Shown here one piece after another: positions 28,456 through 36,974 of a DNA stretch of 64,000 nucleotides. The stretch is from positions 35,955 to 99,954 of the forward strand of contig NZ_PVLQ01000007.1 of assembly GCF_002980595.1 (NCBI RefSeq), read 5' to 3'. The notes under the pieces are model-generated. The model ran no database searches. It saw only the letters and a program-made list of their open reading frames with translations, and was not told the DNA's origin. The translations under genes and the position numbers were made by a program. How positions within the stretch are numbered: the first letter of the stretch is position 1; each line of letters starts with the position of its first letter. The DNA comes from Malikia granosa. GTDB lineage: Bacteria; Pseudomonadota; Gammaproteobacteria; Burkholderiales; Burkholderiaceae_C.

Positions 28456-29442
28456 TCAGAAGTTGTGCTTGACGCCGACTGCGTAGACAGTCTTCTTGGC
28501 GGTGTCCACGCCAGCAGCGTTTTCGGTGGTAGCTTGGGTAGCGCCGACGTAGGCGGTGGTGCGCTTGGACAGCAGGTAGGCAGCAGCCAGACCGAAACCG
28601 TTGGTTTCGCTCAGCTTGGCGCCAGCGCCGTTTTCCTTCTTGGAGAAGGCGTAGCCAGCCGACAGGACCAGGTTCGAAGCGACCGGGTAGTCGACGCCGA
28701 TTTCGTATTCGTTGGTTTCGTTGTTGTTGGCGAAATCAACCAGGCCGTAGGAAGCCTTCAGGGTGGCGACGCCGAGGTTGTACGAACCGTTCAGGCGGGT
28801 GGCCTTGTCTTCGCCAGCAGCGCCCAGATCCTTGACGGCGTAGCCGATGCCAGCAGCGAACGGGCCGTTGGCGTATTGGCCAGCCAGCGCGTAGTTGTTG
28901 GTGGCGTCAACGGTAGCGGTCTTGTTTTCGCCGAAGCTGTAGCTGACGGAACCCGAGAAGCCGCTGAACGAGGGCGACAGGTACTTGACGGTGTTGTTGT
29001 CGTTGGTAGCGAAAGCGCCAGACTCGAACACGTTGTTCATCGGGGTCAGGGCGCCGTCGAACACGGTGGCAGCAGCGCCGCTCACGTCGTCGAAAGCGTT
29101 GAACTGCTTACCGAGCTTGACGGTACCGAACTTGCCTTCCAGGCCGACGGTCGCTTCACGGCTGAAAGCCTGGCCAGCAGCGGCTTGAGCGCCGTTGTCG
29201 AGCTTGAAACCTTGCTCCAGAGTGAAGATGGCCTTCAGACCACCGCCCAGATCTTCCGAACCCTTCAGGCCGAAACGGCTGTCGTCAACGCCGCCATCTT
29301 CAAGAACGGTCTGAGCTTTCTGACCGAGGTTCTTGACGCTGCCGAACCAGACGTCAGCAGTACCGTACAGCTGCACGGAAGATTGAGCGGAAGCGGCACC
29401 AGCGGCGGCCAGCACGGCCAGAGCGATCAGAGACTTTTTCAT
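28456..29442 (-). CDS. Outer-membrane porin, Omp32/Porin_4 type (porin 2)
   Basis: 328 residues. The signal peptide (MKKSLIALAVLAAAGAASA) is almost identical to that of porin 1, and the mature start QSSVQLYGTADVW and the C-terminal GVKHNF are homologous, so the two are duplicated paralogues with diverged loops. The ATG at 29442 has an AGAGGAA site. The codon use (many GCC-to-GCA/GCT shifts, lower GC than neighbours) is typical of a highly expressed gene. Substrate selectivity cannot be read from the sequence. Confidence 0.94.
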   Translation of the reverse strand: MKKSLIALAVLAAAGAASAQSSVQLYGTADVWFGSVKNLGQKAQTVLEDGGVDDSRFGLKGSEDLGGGLKAIFTLEQGFKLDNGAQAAAGQAFSREATVGLEGKFGTVKLGKQFNAFDDVSGAAATVFDGALTPMNNVFESGAFATNDNNTVKYLSPSFSGFSGSVSYSFGENKTATVDATNNYALAGQYANGPFAAGIGYAVKDLGAAGEDKATRLNGSYNLGVATLKASYGLVDFANNNETNEYEIGVDYPVASNLVLSAGYAFSKKENGAGAKLSETNGFGLAAAYLLSKRTTAYVGATQATTENAAGVDTAKKTVYAVGVKHNF

Positions 29443-29554
29443 ATCGAATTCCTCTTGAGGTTGGGGTTGGACGCAACGAGATGCGCCTGGCAAACTTTCA
29501 TCACAGGAAATGAAAATGCCAGACAATTTCACCAGATAACGGGCCGAAAATCCA

Positions 29555-29571
29555 GGTTTACCCTTAGTTTG
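29555..29571 (+). promoter_or_regulatory. Shared motif upstream of porin 2
   Basis: GGTTTACCCTTAGTTTG, the counterpart in opposite orientation of the copy at 28297-28313. It lies about 115-130 bases upstream of the porin 2 start codon. Confidence 0.45.
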
Positions 29572-29608
29572 AGGGCAAAACGTGTCATAAAAACGACACT
29601 TTCGCTCG

Positions 29609-29634
29609 CTAGGGTCCCAAGGGTCTTCCCTTAG
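29609..29634. promoter_or_regulatory. Dyad upstream of porin 2 (CTAGGGT ... CCCTTAG)
   Basis: CTAGGGT and CCCTTAG form an imperfect inverted repeat around 12 bases. Its half-sites resemble the CCCTTAG and CTAGGG parts of the shared porin motif, suggesting multiple binding sites for the same regulator. Confidence 0.4.
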
Positions 29635-29770
29635 TCGAGCTTTGCCCTCCTCCATTCCGCCTGGGTGCAAAGCCGGTGCTTGATCCCTGCCCCTGCAGGC
29701 CCTGGACAGGCCGCCAGCGTCCGCTGCGGCCCCGGAAGCCGGCCCGGTCGATCGGGCATAGACCCCAGGC

Positions 29771-29799
29771 TTGAAAAGCCGGCTTTCAGCCCTTATGAT
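29771..29799 (+). promoter_or_regulatory. groES promoter with overlapping sigma-70 and sigma-32 elements
   Basis: TTGAAA (29771-29776), 17 bases, TATGAT (29794-29799) form a near-consensus sigma-70 promoter. The same DNA reads CTTGAAA, 13 bases, CCCTTATGA, close to the sigma-32 consensus. It ends exactly where the CIRCE element begins. Confidence 0.8.
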
Positions 29800-29825
29800 T
29801 AGCACTCGATGGCAACGAGTGCTAA
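29799..29825 (+). promoter_or_regulatory. CIRCE operator (HrcA binding site)
   Basis: The inverted repeat TTAGCACTC, 9 bases, GAGTGCTAA matches the CIRCE consensus at every position. It overlaps the end of the -10 box and the start of the groES transcript, so the HrcA repressor should block groESL when unstressed. Confidence 0.95.
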
Positions 29826-29881
29826 CAGCATCCGGGGCCAGCCCTGACAACCCCTGTGTCTTTGAATTCGGAGTGAATCCC

Positions 29882-30172
29882 ATGAAACTGCGTCCCCTCG
29901 CCGATCGCGTGATCGTCAAGCGCCTGGAAAACGAAACCAAGACCGCATCGGGCATCTACATCCCCGACAACGCCGCCGAGAAGCCCGACCAGGGCGAAGT
30001 GCTGGCCGTCGGCCCGGGCAAGACCAACGACAAGGGCGAGACCAAGGCCCTGACCGTCAAGGTCGGCGACCGCGTCCTGTTCGGCAAGTACAGCGGCCAG
30101 ACCGTCAAGATCGACGGCGACGAGCTGCTGGTCATGAAGGAAGACGACCTGTTCGCAGTCGTCGAGGCCTGA
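29882..30172 (+). CDS. groES: Co-chaperonin GroES
   Basis: Heptameric lid for the GroEL chamber. 96 residues, standard. It starts [16 protein letters not shown]; the mobile loop is in [14 protein letters not shown] and the roof region in GPGKTNDKG; it ends DDLFAVVEA. The ATG at 29882 was chosen over an upstream in-frame start because it matches the family and follows the CIRCE element by 57 bases. groEL follows after 134 bases. Confidence 0.98.
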   Translation: MKLRPLADRVIVKRLENETKTASGIYIPDNAAEKPDQGEVLAVGPGKTNDKGETKALTVKVGDRVLFGKYSGQTVKIDGDELLVMKEDDLFAVVEA

Positions 30173-30303
30173 GGTTCATGGGGACTGCCCTGGCGCAAGC
30201 CAGCCCGGTCCCCATCTGACCATGGCGAGACAGACCCGGCGCCGCGCAGCGCGCAGGCTGGCTCTGCTCCCAACCGAATAATTTAAGTATCCAAGGAATC
30301 TGA

Positions 30304-31953
<1,650 letters not shown>

Positions 31954-31995
31954 TGCCCGCCTGACGGCTGCAGCTGCAGCCGTCGCCAAGAACAA

Positions 31996-32026
31996 CCCGC
32001 CTGGGACCTCCCCGGCGGGTTTTTTT
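31996..32026 (+). terminator. Intrinsic terminator after groEL
   Basis: CCCGCC and GGCGGG pair around a 12-base loop and are followed by seven T residues. A second perfect hairpin (GACGGCTGCAG / CTGCAGCCGTC) lies just upstream at 31963-31984. Confidence 0.92.
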
Positions 32027-32050
32027 GCGTCTGCCGTTGGCGGTTAGCAG

Positions 32051-32587
32051 TTAGCGGCTGTCGCCGGCGGTGAAGCGGCCACGGCCGCCCTTGTGGCGCT
32101 GGACCCGGGGCAGTTGCTCGTCGTTGTGCTGCACCACCAGGCTGGCATGGGCCTGCAATCTGTTCAGCAGGTCGTCGAGCTGCACCAGTTCAGCAGCGCT
32201 CAGCGGCGCGAGCAGCTCCCGGTTGATGCGTCGCGCCTCGGGCATCAGCTGCTCGTAGAGCGCCTGTCCGGCCGCGGTCAAGGCGAGTTCGGCCTGGCGC
32301 CGGTCCTGCGGCAGCGGACGGCGCTCGAGCAGGCCCTTGTCGACCAGGCCGCCGATGGCGCGCGAGGTGCGCGCCTTGTCGAGGCTGGCCAGGCTGGCGA
32401 GCTCGGTCGGCGACAGGCCGGGCCGCAGCGCCAGCTGCGCCAGCAGCCGCCATTCGCGCCGCGTGATGCCGAACTGGCCTTCGCACAGCCGCACCACCAG
32501 GCTTCCGCCGGTCGAGACCAGGCGCCCCAGGCGGTACAGCAACAGGTCGTTGACCGTCTCGAGCCCGGTCAGTCCGGTCGATGACAT
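32051..32587 (-). CDS. MarR-family transcriptional regulator
   Basis: 178-residue dimeric winged-helix regulator. The MarR pattern is clear: LRPGLSPTELASLASLDKARTSRAIGGLVDKGLLERRPLPQDRRQ contains the recognition helix and the wing (text split here: helix at about 58-90, DRR at about 98-100). The C-terminal tail is basic (RHKGGRGRFTAGDSR). It is divergent from the Bug receptor gene with 100 bases between, so it probably represses that cluster in response to an aromatic or organosulfur ligand; the ligand is inferred, not shown. Confidence 0.88.
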   Translation of the reverse strand: MSSTGLTGLETVNDLLLYRLGRLVSTGGSLVVRLCEGQFGITRREWRLLAQLALRPGLSPTELASLASLDKARTSRAIGGLVDKGLLERRPLPQDRRQAELALTAAGQALYEQLMPEARRINRELLAPLSAAELVQLDDLLNRLQAHASLVVQHNDEQLPRVQRHKGGRGRFTAGDSR

Positions 32588-32613
32588 CAGGGTTTTTTCC
32601 TAGAACAGTTGAT

Positions 32614-32642
32614 TTGAACAAGCAATTATCGCGCCATTACAT
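32614..32642 (+). promoter_or_regulatory. Candidate promoter of the Bug receptor gene
   Basis: TTGAAC (32614-32619), 17 bases, TTACAT (32637-32642). The -35 box is good and the -10 box is weak. It places the transcript start near 32649, about 40 bases before the ATG. Confidence 0.4.
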
Positions 32643-32655
32643 TTTGGCCATCGGT

Positions 32656-32669
32656 TTGATCCAAGTCAA
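32656..32669 (+). promoter_or_regulatory. FNR/ANR-like box upstream of the Bug receptor gene
   Basis: TTGATCCAAGTCAA differs at one position from the FNR consensus TTGAT-N4-ATCAA. It lies just downstream of the candidate promoter, where a regulator would repress. It could also be half of a MarR operator. Confidence 0.35.
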
Positions 32670-32687
32670 AACATCAGGAGACCCATC

Positions 32688-33659
32688 ATGAAAAGCCCTG
32701 CCTTCCGCCTGCTGACCCTGTGCCTGTCGGCACTGTTCGCCTGTGCCCCCGCCATGGCCCAGGACAACTACCCGAGCAAGCCGGTCAAGTTCGTCAGCAA
32801 CTTCCCGGCCGGTGGCCCGGCGGACTTGCTGGCGCGCTCGGTCGGACAGGTGCTGGCCGAGAAGTTCAAGCAGCCCTTCATCGTCGAGAACAAGCCGGGC
32901 GCTGGCGGCAACATCGGGGCCGACGCGGTGGCCAAGAGCCCGGCCGATGGCCATACCGTGCTGTTCGGCATCGACACCACCTTCACGGTCAACCCGCATA
33001 TCTACGGCAAGGCGATGCCGTTCAAGAACAGCGAGCTCAAGCCGGTGGTGATCATGAGCTCGTCGGGCATGATGGTGGCGGTCAATCCGGCCACCGGCAT
33101 CAAGAGCCTGAAGGACTTCATCGCGGTCGGCAAGGGCAAGGGCCTGAACCTGAGCTCGGCGGGCAGCGGCGCCCCCGGCCACCTGGCGGCCGAGCGCTTC
33201 ACCGACGCGGTCCAGATCAAGATCAACCACATTCCCTACAAGGGCAACTCGCCGGCCGTCACGGCCGTGCTGTCGAACGAGGTCGATGGCGGCGTGCTGG
33301 CCACGCCAGGCCTGCTGCCCTTCGTGCGCAGCGGCAAGATCACGGGCCTGGCGGTGACCAGCGCCAAGCGCTCCCGGCTGGCGCCCGAGCTGCCGACGGT
33401 GGGCGAGCTCGGCCTGAAGGAGCTGGAGCAGGAAATCCTCTACCTGGCCCTGGTGCCGAGCGCTACCCCGGACGCCGTGGTGCAGAAGCTGCAGGCCGGC
33501 ATCCTGGAAGCGCTCAAGCGCCCCGAGCTCGAGAGCCGGCTGCTCAACCTGGACATGGTCATGGAAGGCCAGACCGGCAGCGAGGCGGCCAAGCGCCTGG
33601 CCGAGATCTCGGACCGCTACGCCAAGCTGGTGCGCGCCACCGGCATGAAGGTGGAATGA
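32688..33659 (+). CDS. Bug (TctC-like) tripartite tricarboxylate transporter receptor
   Basis: Periplasmic binding protein of 323 residues for a carboxylate or related anion. It has a signal peptide (hydrophobic core LTLCLSALFACA, cut after AMA), then YPSKPVKFVSNFPAGGPADLLAR with the Bug Pro-Ala-Gly-Gly pattern (shown in short: FPAGGPADLLAR), VENKPGAGGNIGAD and the C-terminal KRLAEISDRYAKLV. An AGGAG site precedes the ATG. Bug proteins are hugely expanded in Burkholderiales and ligand cannot be predicted. It is followed by a sulfatase and a SulP transporter, suggesting an organosulfate ligand. Confidence 0.9.
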   Translation: MKSPAFRLLTLCLSALFACAPAMAQDNYPSKPVKFVSNFPAGGPADLLARSVGQVLAEKFKQPFIVENKPGAGGNIGADAVAKSPADGHTVLFGIDTTFTVNPHIYGKAMPFKNSELKPVVIMSSSGMMVAVNPATGIKSLKDFIAVGKGKGLNLSSAGSGAPGHLAAERFTDAVQIKINHIPYKGNSPAVTAVLSNEVDGGVLATPGLLPFVRSGKITGLAVTSAKRSRLAPELPTVGELGLKELEQEILYLALVPSATPDAVVQKLQAGILEALKRPELESRLLNLDMVMEGQTGSEAAKRLAEISDRYAKLVRATGMKVE

Positions 33660-33687
33660 GGCCAGCGACCCGCAGGAGATTCACAAC

Positions 33688-35004
33688 ATGAAAAAACCCA
33701 ACTTCATCTTCATCGTTGCCGACGACCTCGGCTTTGCCGACCTGGGCTGCTATGGCGGCCGCGATGCCGGGTTCGGCAAGGTTTCGCCGGTGCTCGACCA
33801 GCTGGCGGCCAACGGGCTCAAGCTCACCCAGGGCTATTCGAACTCGCCGGTCTGCTCGCCGACCCGCTTTGCCATGATCACGGCGCGCTACCAGTACCGC
33901 CTGCGCGGCGGTGCCGACGAGCCAATCAACAGCCGCAGCAAGGGCAGCACCGTGCTGGGCCTGCCGCCCGAGGTGCCGACCCTGCCCTCGCTGCTCAAGG
34001 ACAGCGGCTACCGCACCGCGCTGATCGGCAAGTGGCACCTGGGCTATCCGCCCGCCTTCGGTCCGCTCAAGTCGGGCTACGAGGAGTTCTTCGGCCCGAT
34101 GTCGGGCGGGGTCGACTACTTCACCCATTGCAGCAGCAGCGGCACACACGACCTGTATTTCGGCGAGCAGGCGCACAGCGAGGAAGGCTACCTGACTGAC
34201 CTGCTGTCGCAGCGCGCGGTCGACTATGTCGACCGGATGGCGCAGCAGGACGCGCCCTTCCTGCTGAGCCTGCACTACACGGCGCCGCACTGGCCCTGGG
34301 AGACGCGCGACGACGAGGCGCTGTCCCAGGAGGTCAAGGACAACCTGTTCCACCTGCATGGCGGCAACATCCACACCTACCGCCGCATGATCCATCACAT
34401 GGACGAAGGCATAGGCTGGCTGATCGAGGCGCTGCGCCGCAATGGCCAGCTCGACAACACGCTGATCGTGTTCACGAGCGACAACGGCGGCGAGCGTTTC
34501 AGCGACAACTGGCCGCTGGTCGGCGGCAAGATGGACCTGACCGAGGGCGGCATCCGGGTGCCGTGGATCGCGCACTGGCCGGCGGTGATCGCGCCGGGCC
34601 GCGAAAGCAAGCAATCCTGCATGACGATGGACTGGTCGGCCACGATGCTGGACGCTGCCGGCGTGGCGGCGCATCCGGACTACCCGCTCGATGGCATTTC
34701 GCTGCTGCCGGTGCTGCAGGCCGAGCAGCAGGAGTTCGAGCGCCCGCTGTTCTGGCGCATGAACCACCGCGGCCAGCGCGCGCTGCGCGACGGCGACTGG
34801 AAGTACCTGCGCGTCGACGGCAACGACTACCTGTTCAATATTCCAGCCGACGAGCGCGAGCGCGCCAACCTGGGGCCGCGCGAGCCCGAGCGTCTGGCCG
34901 CGATGCGCGCGAGCTGGGAAGCCTGGAACGATTCGGTGCCGCCGATCCCGCTCGATGCGACCATCAGCCTGGGTTATTCCTACCGGGACATGCCGCAACG
35001 CTGA
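33688..35004 (+). CDS. Type I sulfatase (arylsulfatase-like)
   Basis: Hydrolyses sulfate esters using formylglycine. 438 residues. It starts MKKPNFIFIVADDLGFADLG (metal Asp pair) with no signal peptide, so it is probably cytoplasmic. The formylglycine signature is VCSPTR at about 57-62, and its Cys requires activation by a separate enzyme not seen in the window. GKWHLGYPP and TSDNGGE supply further active-site residues. It follows the Bug gene by 28 bases and precedes a SulP transporter by 25, forming a small operon. Confidence 0.88.
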   Translation: MKKPNFIFIVADDLGFADLGCYGGRDAGFGKVSPVLDQLAANGLKLTQGYSNSPVCSPTRFAMITARYQYRLRGGADEPINSRSKGSTVLGLPPEVPTLPSLLKDSGYRTALIGKWHLGYPPAFGPLKSGYEEFFGPMSGGVDYFTHCSSSGTHDLYFGEQAHSEEGYLTDLLSQRAVDYVDRMAQQDAPFLLSLHYTAPHWPWETRDDEALSQEVKDNLFHLHGGNIHTYRRMIHHMDEGIGWLIEALRRNGQLDNTLIVFTSDNGGERFSDNWPLVGGKMDLTEGGIRVPWIAHWPAVIAPGRESKQSCMTMDWSATMLDAAGVAAHPDYPLDGISLLPVLQAEQQEFERPLFWRMNHRGQRALRDGDWKYLRVDGNDYLFNIPADERERANLGPREPERLAAMRASWEAWNDSVPPIPLDATISLGYSYRDMPQR

Positions 35005-35029
35005 CGGCCTGGCCTTACGATCGGCATCC

Positions 35030-36721
35030 ATGACTCGACTGCACCGCCTGTTTCCCTTCCTGTCCTGGCCCAGGCCCGATGCGGCCTTGCTGCGTGGCGA
35101 GGCCATGGCGGGGCTGGCCGTCGGGCTGATGGTGATTCCGCAGGGCGTGGCCTATGCGGCGCTGGCCGGCATGCCTCTGGTCACCGGCATCTATGCCTCG
35201 ATGCTGCCGGCGCTGCTCGCGGTGCTGTTCAGCAGTTCGGTGCGGCTGTCGGTCGGTCCCACCGCGTTGAGCTGCCTGCTGGTCAGCGCCTCGCTCAGCG
35301 GCCTGGCCGAGCCCGGCAGCGCGCGCTGGGTCGAGCTGGCGGTCTGGCTGGCCATCCTGACGGGGCTGCTGCAGGTCGCGCTCGGCTTCATGCGCTTTGG
35401 CTGGCTGCTCAATCTGGTCAATGCCCCGGTGCTGATGGCCTTCACGCAGGCGGCGGCGCTGCTGATCATCGGCTCGCAGCTGCCCGACCTGCTCGGCATC
35501 AGCCAGGGCTGGAGCGCCTGGCTGCAGGCGCCCGCCGTGCACTGGCCCTCGCTGGCCTTCGGCCTGGTCAGCCTGGCGCTGCTGCAGCTGTCCAGGCGCT
35601 GGAAGCCGGCCGTGCCCTCGGTGCTGCTGATCGTGCTGGCCAGCGCCGCCCTGTCCTGGGCGCTGGACTTCGAGGCGGGCGGCGGCCGGGTGGTGGGCGC
35701 GCTGCCCCAGGGCCTGCCGGCACTCTACCTGCCGGCGCTGCCCGAGCTGTCGACCCTGAACCAGCTGCTGCTGCCGACGCTGATCATCACGCTGGTGAGC
35801 TTTCTCGAGACCGCCTCGAGCGCCAAGGTCGACAACGAGCGCCAGGGCAAGCGCTGGAACCAGAACCAGGACCTGATCGGCCAGGGGCTGGGCAAGCTGG
35901 CTGCGGGACTCAGCGGTGCCTTCCCGACCAGTTCCTCCTTCTCGCGCTCGGCGCTCAACCTGTATGCCGGCGCGCGCACCGGCTGGGCGACGGTGTTCTC
36001 GGTCGTGGTCGTGTTCGGCGCGCTGCTGGTCTTCACGCCGGTGCTGCGCCATGTGCCGCAGGCGGTGCTGGCAGCCATCGTGCTGGTCGCCGTGCTGGGA
36101 CTGGTCAAGCCGCGCGAGTTCACGCGCCTGTGGCAGATCTCGCGGGTCGAGGCGGGCATCGCGGGCGTGACTTTCGCGATCACCCTGCTGGCAGCGCCGC
36201 AACTGTACTGGGGGGTGCTGGCCGGCGTGCTGATGGCCTTGAGCCGCTTCGTGTTCCAGCGCCTGCACCCGCGCATCATCGAGATCGGCCTGCATCAGGA
36301 CGGCAGCCTGCGCGACCGCCACCTGTGGAAGCTGCCGCCACTGGCCGCCAATACCTATGCGCTGCGCATGGACGCAGCGCTCGACTTCGCGTCCGCCGCC
36401 GACTTCGAGCGCGCCATCGTCGAACACCTGGCCCGGCACCCGGAGACCGAGCAGGTCTGCCTGTTCGCCCAACCGATCAACCGCATCGATGCCACCGGGG
36501 TCGACCTGTTCGCCAAGCTGGTGCGCCAGCTGCAGGCGCGCCAGATCATGCTGCACATCAGCGGCATCAAGCTGCCGGTCGAGCGGGTGCTGCGGCGCGC
36601 CGGCTGCCTGCAGGACTCGCCCCACCTGGGGCTGCACCGGACCGATGCCGAAGCGCTGGCGGCGCTGCGGCGGCAAGGCGGACCGGCGGACATGCCCTGC
36701 GAGCCCTGGCCAGTGATCTGA
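35030..36721 (+). CDS. SulP-family anion (sulfate) transporter with STAS domain
   Basis: 563 residues. About ten to twelve hydrophobic segments lie in 20-420 (for example GLAVGLMVIPQGVAYAALAG, the SulP signature region), followed by a cytoplasmic STAS domain of about 110 residues (DATGVDLFAKLVRQL). SulP proteins move sulfate, bicarbonate or other anions. Placed after a sulfatase, sulfate is the likely cargo. The ATG at 35030 is 26 bases past the sulfatase stop; an upstream in-frame start would overlap it. Confidence 0.9.
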   Translation: MTRLHRLFPFLSWPRPDAALLRGEAMAGLAVGLMVIPQGVAYAALAGMPLVTGIYASMLPALLAVLFSSSVRLSVGPTALSCLLVSASLSGLAEPGSARWVELAVWLAILTGLLQVALGFMRFGWLLNLVNAPVLMAFTQAAALLIIGSQLPDLLGISQGWSAWLQAPAVHWPSLAFGLVSLALLQLSRRWKPAVPSVLLIVLASAALSWALDFEAGGGRVVGALPQGLPALYLPALPELSTLNQLLLPTLIITLVSFLETASSAKVDNERQGKRWNQNQDLIGQGLGKLAAGLSGAFPTSSSFSRSALNLYAGARTGWATVFSVVVVFGALLVFTPVLRHVPQAVLAAIVLVAVLGLVKPREFTRLWQISRVEAGIAGVTFAITLLAAPQLYWGVLAGVLMALSRFVFQRLHPRIIEIGLHQDGSLRDRHLWKLPPLAANTYALRMDAALDFASAADFERAIVEHLARHPETEQVCLFAQPINRIDATGVDLFAKLVRQLQARQIMLHISGIKLPVERVLRRAGCLQDSPHLGLHRTDAEALAALRRQGGPADMPCEPWPVI

Positions 36722-36768
36722 AACCGCCGGCCAGCGGGACAAAAGCCGCGCGGCACCCCTACCACAAA

Positions 36769-36813
36769 CACTAGATCTAGTGGCAAGAATAATTTATGCC
36801 ACTAGATCTAGTG
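36769..36813. promoter_or_regulatory. Twin palindromes (probable NrdR boxes) and nrdJ promoter core
   Basis: Two identical copies of CACTAGATCTAGTG (36769-36782 and 36800-36813) are centred 31 bp apart, three helical turns. They are the arms of a perfect 17-bp inverted repeat around AGAATAATTTA, which could be the -10 region. NrdR boxes are paired palindromes spaced about 31-32 bp upstream of ribonucleotide reductase genes. Eight of ten core positions fit the NrdR pattern. Confidence 0.75.
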
Positions 36814-36974
36814 CCGATTGAGGTTCGCCGCTAGAATTCGACCGCTGCCCGGATCACCGGGCTGCAAGTTTTTCCGGGCTCGGGCAGCCCGAGCGGCGCC
36901 CATGCCGGCGCCCCCACTGCCCCGCCCTGCGGCACCGGTCCACCCGGCTGCCCCCACCAGACCCAAGGATCAAG
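36814..36974 (+). promoter_or_regulatory. nrdJ 5' leader
   Basis: 161-base GC-rich leader with a CCCGG/CCGGG hairpin and a GCTCGGG/CCCGAGC hairpin near 36880-36897. I looked for cobalamin-riboswitch sequence because the product needs B12, and saw none. Confidence 0.4.

Larger units (their letters stand above)
29443..29881. other. Intergenic region between porin 2 and groES
   Basis: 439 bases without a gene. From left to right it holds the porin 2 leader and promoter zone, a motif copy (29555-29571), a small GTGTC/GACAC hairpin (29582-29599), a second dyad (29609-29634), about 120 GC-rich bases with nothing recognised, then the groES promoter and CIRCE element. Confidence 0.6.

Noticed and set aside
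36814..36974. Cobalamin riboswitch in the nrdJ leader
   Set aside because: The conserved B12-box sequence and the expected junction were not found; the paired NrdR-type boxes explain the regulation better.
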